DNA from: Nosema muscidifuracis
Lineage: Eukaryota; Microsporidia; Nosematidae
Direction: 5' to 3'
Length of the DNA: 64,000 nt
NCBI GenBank assembly: GCA_028335825.1
Contig: JAIOKI010000017.1
Coordinates: 248,001 to 312,000, forward strand
Shown: positions 8,169 through 18,393 of the stretch, piece by piece
Layout of the letters: the number at the start of each line of letters is the position of its first letter
Position numbering within the stretch: the first letter of the stretch is position 1
Notes under the pieces: model-generated
What the model was told of the DNA's origin: nothing
Seen by the model: only the letters and a program-made list of their open reading frames with translations
The model's database searches: none
Position numbers and translations under genes: made by a program

Positions 8169-9560
8169 ATGAGCGATATAGAAAAATCTTTATCAAGTAT
8201 AAATATTTCTTCTATGATAAACTTATCAGAATTATCTAATGAGCATATTAATAAGACTATTACAGTTCGTGGATTTGTTATGAATGTTAAGGTAGGTAAA
8301 AAAATTTCATTTATTACTCTACGTGATCAATCAATTACAATACAATGTATAATGAGTACTACAGATGAAACTAAGAAATTGACTAATGAATCTTTTATAG
8401 AAGTATCATCTGTTGTATCTGCAGTTAGTACAAAGATTAAAAGTTGTACGATAGATTATTTAGAATTACAAGTTATGTCATTTAAAGTACTTAGTATGAG
8501 TGAACCAGTACTTCCATTTACTTATAAAGACGTTTCTTATACAAAAGAAGAACAAGAAAAATTTGGAGTTAGTCCTGTTTCTTATCATCTTTGTTTAGAT
8601 AACAGATCTTTATATATGAGATCACCACAAGGATATTCATTTGTACGAATAGTGGATGGTATTATGTTTAAATTTAGAGATTTTCTTAGACAGAAGGGAT
8701 TTGTAGAAATAAAGACACCAAAACTTATTGGAGGAGCTAGTGAAGGAGGCGCAAATTGTTTTACAGTAGATTTTTTCAAAAGAAAGGCTACTTTAGCTCA
8801 AAGTCCACAGTTATATAAGCAAATGTGTATACTTGGTGGATTAAAGAGAGTATATGAGATAGGACATGTATACAGAGCAGAAGAGAGTAATATTAACAGG
8901 TACCTCAGTGAATTTGTAGGAATGGATCTTGAAATGGAGATCACTACTGATTACATTCAAGTAATTAATTTTATATACGATGTTTTGAAAGCTATATTCA
9001 AATTTTTGAGTGAGGAGTACAAGAATGAACTTGAAACTATCAAGAAATATTTTCATTTTGAAGAATTTAAGTATTTAGAAACACCTCTTGTTCTTGAATA
9101 TGTTGAATGTATGAAGTTACTCAAGGAAGAAGAGGGCGTAGAAATGAATATCGATGACGATTTCAATAATGAAAATGAAAAGAGGTTAGGAGAAATTGTT
9201 AAAAAGAAATGGTCTACCGATATATTCGTTATAAAAGATTATCCTGTAAGTTGTAGACCTTTCTATACTTCAGTTAATAAAAATGGAATGACCAATTCGT
9301 ACGATTTTATTATCAGGGGAGAGGAAATTTTATCAGGAGCCCAGAGAGTAAACAATTATAATGAATTGTTGTCAAATATTGAGAGATGTGGAATTAATCC
9401 AAAAAGCCTTGGTGGATATGTAGAAGCATTTAAGATGGGAGCACCTCCTCATGGAGGATGTGGAATTGGATTGGAGAGATTTGTAAAAGCTTATTTTGGT
9501 ATGAAAGATATTCGTTATTTCTCGTTATTCCCTAGAGATGCCAATAGATTGTATCCTTGA
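8169..9560 (+). CDS. Aspartyl-tRNA synthetase, cytosolic
   Basis: A 463-residue class IIb synthetase that charges tRNA-Asp. An OB-fold anticodon-binding domain spans about 30-105. The catalytic core holds the motif 1 region around KFRDFLRQKGFVEIKTPKLI (168-187), the GGASEGGANCF flipping loop, motif 2 at about 228-256 (EIGHVYRAEESNINRYLSE with the ATP-binding arginine) and motif 3 GGCGIGLERFVK near 433, ending in SLFPRDANRLYP. All three motifs are intact and the length fits eukaryotic cytosolic AspRS without the N-terminal extension. TTACCCC lies one base before the ATG. The archaeal/eukaryotic layout without a GAD domain argues against an organellar form. Confidence 0.97.
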   Translation: MSDIEKSLSSINISSMINLSELSNEHINKTITVRGFVMNVKVGKKISFITLRDQSITIQCIMSTTDETKKLTNESFIEVSSVVSAVSTKIKSCTIDYLELQVMSFKVLSMSEPVLPFTYKDVSYTKEEQEKFGVSPVSYHLCLDNRSLYMRSPQGYSFVRIVDGIMFKFRDFLRQKGFVEIKTPKLIGGASEGGANCFTVDFFKRKATLAQSPQLYKQMCILGGLKRVYEIGHVYRAEESNINRYLSEFVGMDLEMEITTDYIQVINFIYDVLKAIFKFLSEEYKNELETIKKYFHFEEFKYLETPLVLEYVECMKLLKEEEGVEMNIDDDFNNENEKRLGEIVKKKWSTDIFVIKDYPVSCRPFYTSVNKNGMTNSYDFIIRGEEILSGAQRVNNYNELLSNIERCGINPKSLGGYVEAFKMGAPPHGGCGIGLERFVKAYFGMKDIRYFSLFPRDANRLYP

Positions 9561-9599
9561 AAATAAAAAGATTTTTCTTTTAATTTTTTTTAATTAAAT

Positions 9600-9760
9600 T
9601 TATTTCAAATGTATGTTAAATTAACTAATTTTTTAAAATGTATGTTATATTAACTAATTTTTTTTGAAATGAATTCTAAATTAACTTTATTTTTTTAATA
9701 TGAATGTTATATCAACTAATTTTTTTGAAAGGTATGTTAAATTAACCTTTTTTAAATAAA
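9600..9760. repeat. Degenerate A/T repeats between AspRS and the transporter
   Basis: Four to five diverged copies of a unit around ATGTATGTTAAATTAACTAA, spaced about 40 bp, fill the convergent spacer. Confidence 0.7.
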
Positions 9761-9790
9761 TATTACTAATTTTAAATTAAATTTACTAAT

Positions 9791-10939
9791 TTAATTCTTT
9801 AGTACAGAACAAAATGATAATACCCCATAAGATAAACTTACTAACCCTAACAAATTATTAAATTTACTACCTGTCATCTTACAAGCCAGAAAATGATACA
9901 TTCCTGCAAATATAAAACACATACATGTCGAGAATGTTCCTCCTATAAGTTTACACATACTATCGAATTCAATATCTGTACAAGATAAAAAGTAAAGACT
10001 TAAAATCATTGACACAGAAGTAAAATAGCAAACTTTCTTATATTTTTCATCTTTTAAATATTTCTCATTAATCATATTCAAGAAATATTGTTTACAAGGA
10101 TTAGTCTGTAAAGGAATTGATAAAGCTAATAAGAAGATATAGAAAATTGATAAAGATACTTTTACTGCATCATTAGGATGTGTATCTATAAAAGAAGTCT
10201 GAATATAATTACCAAATGCCATGTAACTAATTAATCCAAATATCAGGTAAACGAAACTTGCAGATAAAAAACTGAATAAAGCAGTTAATTTAAGTACACG
10301 AGGATTGTAAAAAGTCATCTCGTTTTGTGCAGTAAAAATATTTTGATGACAGGTAAAACTAAACACAAAATGGCACAAATTAGAAATATATGATCTGTTA
10401 CCACTATCTATACTAAGAATATGAGACTTCTCTAAATTGAGGTATCTGTAAAAAGATGTAGATATCAGGAATAAAATAGCAATAATTCCCAAGCTACTTG
10501 TATATTTTAATTTATCAAGTTTATTTAACAATATAAAAGGAGATATAAGAATGATGATAAGTAAAAGGAGAAAGTAAACATTGATTTGTAGATTAAAATA
10601 TTCAGTAAGAAATATAAGCTGAGATTTCAGATACACTAAGTAAGCTAAAGAGACAGTGTAGCACTTAAAGATAACTACTATATCAGCCAGTAATTTAAAA
10701 TATGGCTTAAAATGCAAACTCACAGTAGAGAGAGTGTTATTTCTTCCATATTTATCATTTAAATCTATGTACAAAACTATACCAGAATATGAAGAGAGTG
10801 CTGATATAAGAGTAAGAAGTATACAAGGAAATATCCCATATACTTGGAAAAGATAAGGATATTTTAGAATACCACATCCCATAGTAGTCTTAAGTAAGTT
10901 TATGTATATTGAAAGAGACTCAGAAAATGAAGATTTCAT
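9791..10939 (-). CDS. Amino acid transporter, AAAP (Avt-like) family
   Basis: The 382-residue membrane protein has roughly ten to eleven hydrophobic helices. It begins with the family signature near residues 10-35: INLLKTTMGCGILKYPYLF, the unwound first helix of AAAP/SLC36/SLC38 carriers. Later helices include SFTCHQNIFTAQNEM and SYMAFGNYIQTSF. Members move neutral amino acids across vacuolar or plasma membranes with protons; for an intracellular parasite, uptake from host or vacuole is plausible, but direction and substrate are not shown. TTACCC lies 4 bp before the ATG. Confidence 0.88.
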   Translation of the reverse strand: MKSSFSESLSIYINLLKTTMGCGILKYPYLFQVYGIFPCILLTLISALSSYSGIVLYIDLNDKYGRNNTLSTVSLHFKPYFKLLADIVVIFKCYTVSLAYLVYLKSQLIFLTEYFNLQINVYFLLLLIIILISPFILLNKLDKLKYTSSLGIIAILFLISTSFYRYLNLEKSHILSIDSGNRSYISNLCHFVFSFTCHQNIFTAQNEMTFYNPRVLKLTALFSFLSASFVYLIFGLISYMAFGNYIQTSFIDTHPNDAVKVSLSIFYIFLLALSIPLQTNPCKQYFLNMINEKYLKDEKYKKVCYFTSVSMILSLYFLSCTDIEFDSMCKLIGGTFSTCMCFIFAGMYHFLACKMTGSKFNNLLGLVSLSYGVLSFCSVLKN

Positions 10940-11938
10940 TGAAGGGTAAAAAATTAAAAAAAAGAATTTATCGTTTTTTATTACACAAGAATTTAGTTTT
11001 ATTATTAGTAGTTAAAATTAAAAAAATGCCATATTTTAAACTTTTTATTTTATATAAATGAAAATATTAAAGTTGAGTAAGTTAATTTTTTTTAAAATGC
11101 TTAAATATTTGTATATTAAATTAAATATCTTAATAAATAATAAATATTTAAGTATTTTAAAAAAATAATCTAATTGACAAATATTTTTTAAAGCAATATA
11201 ATCTATACGTCATGCATTCAAAAAAAATCAAAATGATTAGCATTAAATAAATCTAAATGTAAAAAATTAAAAAAAATCAAATTGACAAAAAATTTTATTA
11301 ATTATACAAAATGATTAGCATTAAAAAAGTCAAAAATTTTTAAAGAATTATCTAAATGGCTAAATTGTAAAAAATCTAAATGTCAAAAATTAAAAAAATC
11401 AAATTGACAAAAAATTTTAATTAAAAATCTAAATGACTAACATTAAAAAAATCTAAATGTCAAAAAATTCTAATAAATTATCTAAATGACTAACATTAAA
11501 AAAATCTAAATGTCAAAAAAATTTAATAAATTATCTAAATGACAAATATTAAAAAAACTTTTTTATTTAATATAATGAATAACGAAATTTTAAATTTCTA
11601 TTGTACTCAGAATATATTATTTAAGTAAAATTATTTGTCAAATAATTTTCTCATATGGCTAAGATGTAGTTATTTATAAGGAAAAAGAAAAATATTTTTA
11701 AAAACAAAATTAAATGAATCAAATTATGACTTTAATTTAGATTCTAGCATACATCATAATTATATTTGGAAAAAGACTCACAAAGAGTTGTAATAATTAA
11801 TTTAAAACACTATATGTTTATTTAAATTTCTATTTTGACACAAATTAATATAAATTATGCTCTTTTAGATTTTTAAAATAACAGCTCAATTATTTAAACT
11901 GGCTAAAATTATTTATTTAATTATAAAAATTTATTCTT
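10940..11938. repeat. 1-kb spacer with a 53-bp tandem repeat
   Basis: From about 11218 to 11560 a unit starting TCTAAATGACTAACATTAAA repeats; the best copies start at 11428, 11481 and 11534 (exactly 53 bp apart), with more decayed copies upstream. The rest (10940-11210, 11560-11938) is A/T-rich with no gene seen. Confidence 0.85.
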
Positions 11939-13306
11939 CTATGTGTACATAACAATATTGTTATCTAATCTTCCATACAACCAGGGCATTCTATTATCAA
12001 ATCGTATTTTATTATGTCTTCCTTGTATCTTTTTAACAAGTATATATTGATTACTACCAATATTAATATAAAATATAAGTATCTCCTTATTAGTAGATAC
12101 AGCCAATAAAGAATAAATTTCATTATATGTTATACTTAACACATCAGAATCTTGTGACATAGAATGTATAACAATATTCCTTTCATAATCAAATATAGTA
12201 ATATTTCTTAAATTGTTAATTAAAAATATAAAATTCTTGTATACAATGAAATCAACAATATATGAAAATATTTTAGAATCGTTTACCAAAATCTTCTTAA
12301 CAAGATCGTATACTTTTATAGAATTAGTTGTAGTAACAAAAACAAGGTTATCAATTGTACGTACAGATACTAATTTATCTATCTTGGGTATATTTAATAC
12401 AGAATTTGTACCAATCATTTTAACTGACTTATTAGTGATACACAAGTTAAACTTATCTATATCAAAATCTATTACATTTTTTAGATCAGAAATCTTATTC
12501 ATACTTTGTTTATTATCATTAAGATTTATGTTATACAAAACATTATCTTCTTTATCTTTACAAAGTACGTATAAATTATAATCATCTGTAAATTTAACTG
12601 TAATAATATCGCCAAACATTTCAAAATCGACGATTTTATAAAAATTTTGTATTTCGTAAACATTTAACAAATTATTTTTATAAGTGCACACCATCTTGAG
12701 ACTACTGCTTAATACATAATTTCCTTCTACATGATAATATTTAGAAATTTTTTCTGGATAAGGTTTAAGAGATTCTTTATCTATTGAATTATTCTTTACT
12801 ATATCAGAAATCTTAAGAATCTTTTTCTCTCTTGGTAAATACTGTCTTAAATAAGTTTTTCTAAGTTCTTTCTCTAAATCATCTTTATCCATCTTCAAAT
12901 CTGATAGTTTACCAGAATATTGGTCAGTAATATCAAGTGCAATATTTTGATCATAATCTTCTAATGTATCATCCCAAATATCTCTAATTATATTCTTATT
13001 CTCTGGTACAGATTTTATACGATCATTTTTCTTAACGAATTTTTTATAAATTTTTTTGAGATGATCATTATTAACAGTAGAAACAGATTCTTTAATAAAA
13101 TCTAAAGGAGTGTCTACAACATTCTTAGTAAACTTTAATTTATACGGAATATACATATCAACAGTAGAATCCAAACAAGCATTCTTTTTATATTTTCGAA
13201 CTATTTTAATATCATCTTTGGTTATTTCATAATATTTGTTGTTAGTTTTTATTGTTTTTTTCGTCTTCTGTTTACGTCTATTCAAAAATTTATCAATTCT
13301 ATCCAT
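11939..13306 (-). CDS. Ribosome biogenesis protein ERB1/BOP1
   Basis: A 455-residue protein. The N-terminal block ITKDDIKIVRKYKKNACLDS followed by VDMYIPYKLKFTKNVVDTPL matches the BOP1NT domain (LSxEEIxLIRRI...DPYEPYVDxFT). A SLKPYPEKISKYYHVEGNYV block leads into a degenerate WD40-like beta propeller to the C-terminus. In yeast, Erb1 with Nop7 and Ytm1 (PeBoW) drives 27S pre-rRNA processing for the 60S subunit in the nucleolus. It is much shorter than Erb1 (807). I chose the ATG at 13306, preceded by TACCGTTA; an upstream in-frame TTG at 13369 would add a spurious hydrophobic leader. Confidence 0.75.
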   Translation of the reverse strand: MDRIDKFLNRRKQKTKKTIKTNNKYYEITKDDIKIVRKYKKNACLDSTVDMYIPYKLKFTKNVVDTPLDFIKESVSTVNNDHLKKIYKKFVKKNDRIKSVPENKNIIRDIWDDTLEDYDQNIALDITDQYSGKLSDLKMDKDDLEKELRKTYLRQYLPREKKILKISDIVKNNSIDKESLKPYPEKISKYYHVEGNYVLSSSLKMVCTYKNNLLNVYEIQNFYKIVDFEMFGDIITVKFTDDYNLYVLCKDKEDNVLYNINLNDNKQSMNKISDLKNVIDFDIDKFNLCITNKSVKMIGTNSVLNIPKIDKLVSVRTIDNLVFVTTTNSIKVYDLVKKILVNDSKIFSYIVDFIVYKNFIFLINNLRNITIFDYERNIVIHSMSQDSDVLSITYNEIYSLLAVSTNKEILIFYINIGSNQYILVKKIQGRHNKIRFDNRMPWLYGRLDNNIVMYT

Positions 13307-13420
13307 TAACGGTATAAAAATATTTTTTTTTAATAAAATTAAGCTAGAAAATGCGAACAGAAAAATCAATAAAAAACTGTTATCAGATATAAAATTTTAT
13401 TCTTTAAGTATTTAACCCTT

Positions 13421-15520
13421 ATGGTAAAAATTAAATTAAACGGAATATCGATAGATCTTCCTTACGAACCATATGAATCTCAAAAACAAACTATGGAAAA
13501 AATAATTACTTGTATGTCAGAGGGAAGCAGTGGTATGATAGAAAGTCCAACTGGTACTGGTAAAAGTTTGTCAATTATTTGTGCAGTACTTGCATATAAA
13601 GAACATCTTAGAAGGAACTATGTACCTCCAAGTGTACCATCAAAGAAATTACAGATAGCTGATAGCAAAGATACTGTAAATGATGATACGAAAGATAATG
13701 CTAATATTACATCAGAAAGTGATGGTAAAGTAAAAAACTCAGATGATTTTAAGATAATTATCTGCAGTAGAACACACAAACAACTAGATCAACTAGTACA
13801 ACAGCTTAATAAAACACGATACAGACCACGAATCTCAATATTGGCTAGTAGAACACAGTATTGTATACATCCTAAATTAAAAAGTGTATCTGATAAAAAT
13901 ACTGCTTGTAACGAACTTGTTAAATCTAATGGATGTAATTATGTATCAGGAGCAGATAGATTAGCTAAAAAAGTTGGTCAGAGTATATTTGATATTGAAG
14001 AATTGACACGTGAAGGTAAGAAATGTGGGGGATGCCCATACTTTGCATCAAGAAAATTAGTTGAAGATTCTGACTTGATATTTGCTCCATATAATTATCT
14101 TATAGATTACAAAATACGAACTAATACCAACATAGATCTCAGCAATTGTGTTGTAGTAATAGATGAAGCACATAACATTGATGATGTGTGTCGTTCATCA
14201 GGGTCTATAGAACTTACATCAAAGATTATGGATATAGTAATTAATGAACTGCTTAGTGCTATAAGAAAATCTGCATATTTGGGAGAAATTAAAGGAGACT
14301 ATGTTAATATCCTAGAACTTTTTAAGAAATTCGTTCAGAATGTTGAAAAAACAACTGTTTTTGATAAAACCACCAATCATACAAAACTCCGTTTAAAAAA
14401 AGGTAAGGGAATTAAAAAAGAACTTGAAGAAATGGGAATAACGAAAGAGTTTATGACATTATTTAAAAATTCTTTATATGGTATTGAAAAAGTAGAAGAT
14501 GGAAAATCTTTAGTAAGTGTAAGCACATGGCATATTATAGAAACTCTTGATCAGATAATAAGTCCACTTCTTTTTTCAGATTGTGATGTATATTCATACG
14601 CATTTAGTAAACAGATTACTGATTTTCAAGGACGATCTTCTTTCTCGTATAATTTTTGGTTGATGGATGGTGCATATGTATTTGGTCCATTTGTTAAACA
14701 AGTCAGATCACTTATTCTTTTATCAGGTACTTTATCACCTTTTGTATCATTTAGTAGCGAACTTGGTCATAAATTTTCTCATCAGTTAAGTGCACCTCAT
14801 TTAATTAATAAAGATCAGGTGCTTATAACATGTTTGAAACATGGACATCTTAAACAAGAACTTGTTGGTACATACAAGATAGCAGAAAGTTTAGCATATT
14901 TAGATCAGGTTTCTAAGATAGTATACGATTTAGCTAATAAAGTTCATGCTCATGGAGGTACTTTAGTATTTGTTCCGTCGTATACTTTTCTTGACAATCT
15001 ACACAAACGTCTTAAATTATTAAAACTAGATAATTTATTTATTGAACCAAAAGCTGGTGGACCATCTGAATTTGAGAGTGTTCTTAAAAAGTATCATAAT
15101 AGGATTTCTTTAAAAAAACCTGTTGTACTTATATGTGTGTATCGTGGTAAAGCATCAGAAGGAGTAGATTTTAAAGATTCTTCTGCTCGAGCTGTTATCT
15201 GTGTAGGAATTCCTTATCCGAGTTTTGTAGATCCACAAATTGAGTTGAAGAAAGAATATAACGACAAACACAAGCATTTTAATGGAAGAAGATGGTATGA
15301 GACACAAGCTTTTAGAGCTGTTAATCAGGCAGCAGGTCGTGCTATTAGACATAAAGATGATTGGGGTATTATATGTATGCTGGATAGTAGGTATCAAGAT
15401 AAAAGAATATCTAGTCAATTATCAGGATGGGTGAATCAATTTTTACAAGTGCATAATGATTATGAGTCATGTTTGAAGAGTGTTAATTTATTTTTAGATG
15501 ATAAAAATAAAAAAAATTAA
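13421..15520 (+). CDS. FANCJ/RTEL1-like Fe-S DNA helicase (XPD family)
   Basis: A 699-residue superfamily 2 helicase. It has YEPYESQKQTM near residue 15 (Q-motif region), Walker A SPTGTGKS at 42-49, motif Ia SRTHKQLDQL at 116-125, a Fe-S domain with cysteines C148, C163/C172, C202 and C205 (KKCGGCPYF), VVVIDEAHN at 244-252 and QAAGRAIRH near 640 (motif VI). The ILASRTQYCIHP and DIEELTREGKKC blocks match FANCJ/BRIP1 and RTEL1 rather than XPD itself. Such enzymes unwind 5'-to-3', clearing G-quadruplexes, D-loops and crosslink intermediates. The long C-terminal tails of the animal proteins are missing. Chl1/DDX11 is an alternative. TTAACCC is 2 bp before the ATG. Confidence 0.85.
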   Translation: MVKIKLNGISIDLPYEPYESQKQTMEKIITCMSEGSSGMIESPTGTGKSLSIICAVLAYKEHLRRNYVPPSVPSKKLQIADSKDTVNDDTKDNANITSESDGKVKNSDDFKIIICSRTHKQLDQLVQQLNKTRYRPRISILASRTQYCIHPKLKSVSDKNTACNELVKSNGCNYVSGADRLAKKVGQSIFDIEELTREGKKCGGCPYFASRKLVEDSDLIFAPYNYLIDYKIRTNTNIDLSNCVVVIDEAHNIDDVCRSSGSIELTSKIMDIVINELLSAIRKSAYLGEIKGDYVNILELFKKFVQNVEKTTVFDKTTNHTKLRLKKGKGIKKELEEMGITKEFMTLFKNSLYGIEKVEDGKSLVSVSTWHIIETLDQIISPLLFSDCDVYSYAFSKQITDFQGRSSFSYNFWLMDGAYVFGPFVKQVRSLILLSGTLSPFVSFSSELGHKFSHQLSAPHLINKDQVLITCLKHGHLKQELVGTYKIAESLAYLDQVSKIVYDLANKVHAHGGTLVFVPSYTFLDNLHKRLKLLKLDNLFIEPKAGGPSEFESVLKKYHNRISLKKPVVLICVYRGKASEGVDFKDSSARAVICVGIPYPSFVDPQIELKKEYNDKHKHFNGRRWYETQAFRAVNQAAGRAIRHKDDWGIICMLDSRYQDKRISSQLSGWVNQFLQVHNDYESCLKSVNLFLDDKNKKN

Positions 15521-16067
15521 TTTAAAATGTTTAACATTTTTATGTTGGATAGATTTAACGTTTTTCTAATTTTAGATGATAAGAATAAAAAAATTAATTT
15601 AAAATATTTGTAGAGTAAGTAGCCAATAAAAAGGTAAAATATCAATATTTAGTCGTAGATTTTAAATTACAGAATATTACAAATTTTTATTTTGATTGAG
15701 GATTATTCAATATTAATTCTTTTTTGGAATGAAGCAATCTTAACTTTTTTAAAATTTTTAAAATAAAATATATTAATTTTTCTTTGGAATTAAGCAATCT
15801 TAACCTTTTTATAATAAAATATATTAATTCTTCTTTGGAATGAAGCAATCTTAACATTTTCAAGATAAACAATATTAATTCTTCTTTGGAAATAAGCAAT
15901 CTTAACATTTTCAAAATAAAATATATTAATTTTATTTTTTAATAAATAATCTTAATTATTAGATATTTTTTAAAAAATGAATATTCTTGAATTTTTTTAG
16001 ATATTTTTTGAAAATGAATATTCTTGAATTTTTTTTCTATAAATAATTTACCCCTTTGACATTAAAA
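15521..16067. repeat. Spacer with a copied gene end and a 51-bp tandem repeat
   Basis: Positions 15571-15610 are a near copy (two substitutions and one indel) of the helicase 3' end at 15493-15533, including its stop. From about 15700 to 15945 a unit containing GCAATCTTAAC repeats four to five times at spacings of 60, 51 and 51 bp. Two further short repeats around GAATATTCTTGAATTTTTTT lie at 15978-16035. The apparent leucine-rich minus-strand ORF here is only the repeat translated. Confidence 0.85.
16051..16054 (+). promoter_or_regulatory. CCCC start signal of Hsp90
   Basis: TTACCCC lies 13 bp before the ATG at 16068. An in-frame TTG at 16056 immediately follows the run and is not taken as the start. 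Confidence 0.55.
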
Positions 16068-18068
16068 ATGTCAGACGAAACTAAAAAAGAGCAGTACGAA
16101 TTCGACGTAAACACCAACCAGCTTATGGACATTATCATTAAGTCCGTTTATTCTTCATCAGAAATTTTCCTTCGTGAGTTGATTTCTAATTCAAGTGATG
16201 CTTGTGATAAATTTAGAAGTCTTTATCTTGAATTACAAGAACAGAAGTTAGTCACTGATAATCCTTCAGCTTTAGAAATAGAAGTTATTCCAGATTTGGT
16301 TAATAAAACTCTTACTATCAAGGATAATGGTATTGGTATGAAGAAATCTGATCTTATTAATTTTATTGGTACTATTGCTAGTTCAGGTACTAGAAAATTT
16401 AAAGAAGCTCTTGAGAAGAAAGAAGGGAATAGTACTGATATCAGTCATTTGATTGGTCAGTTCGGTCTTGGATTTTATTCAAGTTACTTGGTAGCTGAGA
16501 AGGTTGATATTATTACTAAACATCCTCAAGATGAAGCTTTTATTTGGAGTTCTAATGGTAAGGAATCTTACACCATAGAGAAATATGAAGGAGAAGCTTT
16601 TAATCATGGTACATCTGTAGTATTATATATTAAAGAAGGTAATGAAGAATATTTAGAATCTAAGAAGATTATTTCATTAATTAAGAAACATTCTCAATTT
16701 GTTCTTTATCCAGTATTCGTTTATGAGGAAAAAGAAGTAGAAGTCAAAGAAGAAGAGACTGAAGAAAAGAAAGATGAATCAGAAGAACCTCAAGTAGAAG
16801 AAGTTAAAGAAAAAGAAATTAAAAAACAGAAAGTTTTAGAAAAAACTAAGGTTAATACTGATAGACCTTTATGGGAGAAGAATATTAAAAATGTACCTGA
16901 AGAAGAAATTACAAGTTTTTATAAATCTATTTCAGGTGATTGGGATAATTATTTAGCTGTAGATTCATGGACTATTGATGGAATGTTAACTTTGAAATTA
17001 TTATTGTTCATTCCAAAGAGAAGTAGAATGGATATGTTTGGAGGAAAAAATAAGAAACCAAAGAATATTAAATTATATGCTAATAATGTATTTGTAACTG
17101 ATGATTTTGGTGATAATATTCCTGAATGGATGAATTTTGTAGTAGGTATAGTAGCAAGTAATGATATTTCTATGAATGTATCAAGAGAACTTATTCAAGG
17201 ACATAATGTTATGAAATTAGTTAAAAAGACTCTTCCACAGAAAGTATTAGATATGATTAATAAATTATCAAGAGATGAAGAGAAATATTCTGCTTTCTAT
17301 AAAGAATTTGGTAATTGTTTGAAATTAGCTGTATCTGACTGTAATGACTCACAACAAGAGAAATTAGTAAACTGCCTTAGATATACTACAAGTAAATCTG
17401 ATGATAAACTTAGATCATTTAATGAATATGTAGAAAATATGAAAGAAAATCAAAATCAAATTTATGTATTGACTGGTCTATCTAAAGATCAAGTAGTAAA
17501 TAATCCATGCTTAGAAGCATTTAAAGATTATGAAGTTATATTTATGCATGATCCTATGGATGAAGTAATGTTAAGAGGTCTTAAAAAATATAAGGAAAAG
17601 ACAGTACAGAGAATAACTTCTGAAGGAGTAGAGTTACCAGAAGAAGCTAACCAAAATAAAGAAGAAATAGAAAAAGAGTTTGAACCAGTACTAACTAAAG
17701 TTAAAGAGATATTAAATAATGATGTAGAGAAAGTAGTTATTAATCTTAGACTTGGATCAGTTCCTTCTATAATATCTACTACTAAATATTCTAATTCAGC
17801 TGCTATGGAATCTATTATGAAATCTCAATTAGTAGCAGAAACTAATCCACTTGCAGCATTAGCAGCTACTTCTAAGAAGATCTTTGAGATAAATCCTAAT
17901 CATCCAATAGTATTAAAGATGAAAGGATATCTTGATAATGGAAATGAAGAAGAATTTAAAGAGACCACTGAATTATTATTTAACACTATGCTTATTAATT
18001 GTGGATTCTTATTACCAGATTCTAGCAAATATTGCAAGACTATCTACAAGTTCTTATCTAAGGAATAA
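16068..18068 (+). CDS. Hsp90 chaperone, cytosolic, without MEEVD tail
   Basis: The 666-residue protein is an Hsp90 with the full GHKL ATPase: FLRELISNSSDACDK (E37, N41), DNGIGM (D86) and GQFGLGFYSSYLV (130-142). A charged, lysine/glutamate-rich linker spans about 218-270. The middle domain carries NVSRE with the catalytic arginine, and the C-terminal dimerisation domain follows. There is no signal or transit peptide. It ends ...KTIYKFLSKE, where cytosolic family members continue for some 30 acidic residues to MEEVD, the docking site for TPR co-chaperones; no MEEVD follows in any frame nearby. The start is set at the ATG after TTACCCC. It converges on the Cdc37-like gene. Confidence 0.97.
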   Translation: MSDETKKEQYEFDVNTNQLMDIIIKSVYSSSEIFLRELISNSSDACDKFRSLYLELQEQKLVTDNPSALEIEVIPDLVNKTLTIKDNGIGMKKSDLINFIGTIASSGTRKFKEALEKKEGNSTDISHLIGQFGLGFYSSYLVAEKVDIITKHPQDEAFIWSSNGKESYTIEKYEGEAFNHGTSVVLYIKEGNEEYLESKKIISLIKKHSQFVLYPVFVYEEKEVEVKEEETEEKKDESEEPQVEEVKEKEIKKQKVLEKTKVNTDRPLWEKNIKNVPEEEITSFYKSISGDWDNYLAVDSWTIDGMLTLKLLLFIPKRSRMDMFGGKNKKPKNIKLYANNVFVTDDFGDNIPEWMNFVVGIVASNDISMNVSRELIQGHNVMKLVKKTLPQKVLDMINKLSRDEEKYSAFYKEFGNCLKLAVSDCNDSQQEKLVNCLRYTTSKSDDKLRSFNEYVENMKENQNQIYVLTGLSKDQVVNNPCLEAFKDYEVIFMHDPMDEVMLRGLKKYKEKTVQRITSEGVELPEEANQNKEEIEKEFEPVLTKVKEILNNDVEKVVINLRLGSVPSIISTTKYSNSAAMESIMKSQLVAETNPLAALAATSKKIFEINPNHPIVLKMKGYLDNGNEEEFKETTELLFNTMLINCGFLLPDSSKYCKTIYKFLSKE

Positions 18069-18393
18069 ATTATTTTATTAGAATTATTTAATTATTTATG
18101 GTGTCATTTTTCAATGATTGATTTTTATATTTTATTTAAAGGGTTTTTTATTTTAATTTAAAGAGTTGTAATTATCTTAATTATATTTACTTTATTTATA
18201 TTATATTCATTTATCTTAATTTAAAAAGTTGTATTTATCTTAATTTAGAGAATTGTGTTTATCTTAATTTAAAGAGAGTTCTAATTATCTTAATTTAAAG
18301 AGTTGTTTATATTAATTTTAATTACTTTATTTAAAAAGTTGTGTTTATATTAATTTTATATTACAAATAACTTTAATAACAAAATATTTTATT
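18069..18393. repeat. Convergent Hsp90/Cdc37 spacer, A/T minisatellite
   Basis: Six or more imperfect copies of a unit around CTTAATTTAAAGAGTTGT (20-35 bp) at about 18140-18360. No gene is seen. Confidence 0.75.

Noticed and set aside
11218-11560. Regularly spaced repeats that might suggest a CRISPR array
   Set aside because: The repeats are direct tandem minisatellites with no unique spacers, in a eukaryotic genome.
12213-12581. 122-codon ORF antisense to ERB1
   Set aside because: Shadow frame without a start signal or motif.
13307-13369. Hydrophobic leader at the N-terminus of ERB1 (TTG start)
   Set aside because: It needs a TTG start; the ATG at 13306 is preceded by a partial CC signal and fits the family. 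A nucleolar protein should not have a signal peptide.
15687-15914. Minus-strand leucine-rich ORF of 75 codons
   Set aside because: It is the translation of the 51-bp tandem repeat, with no start signal.
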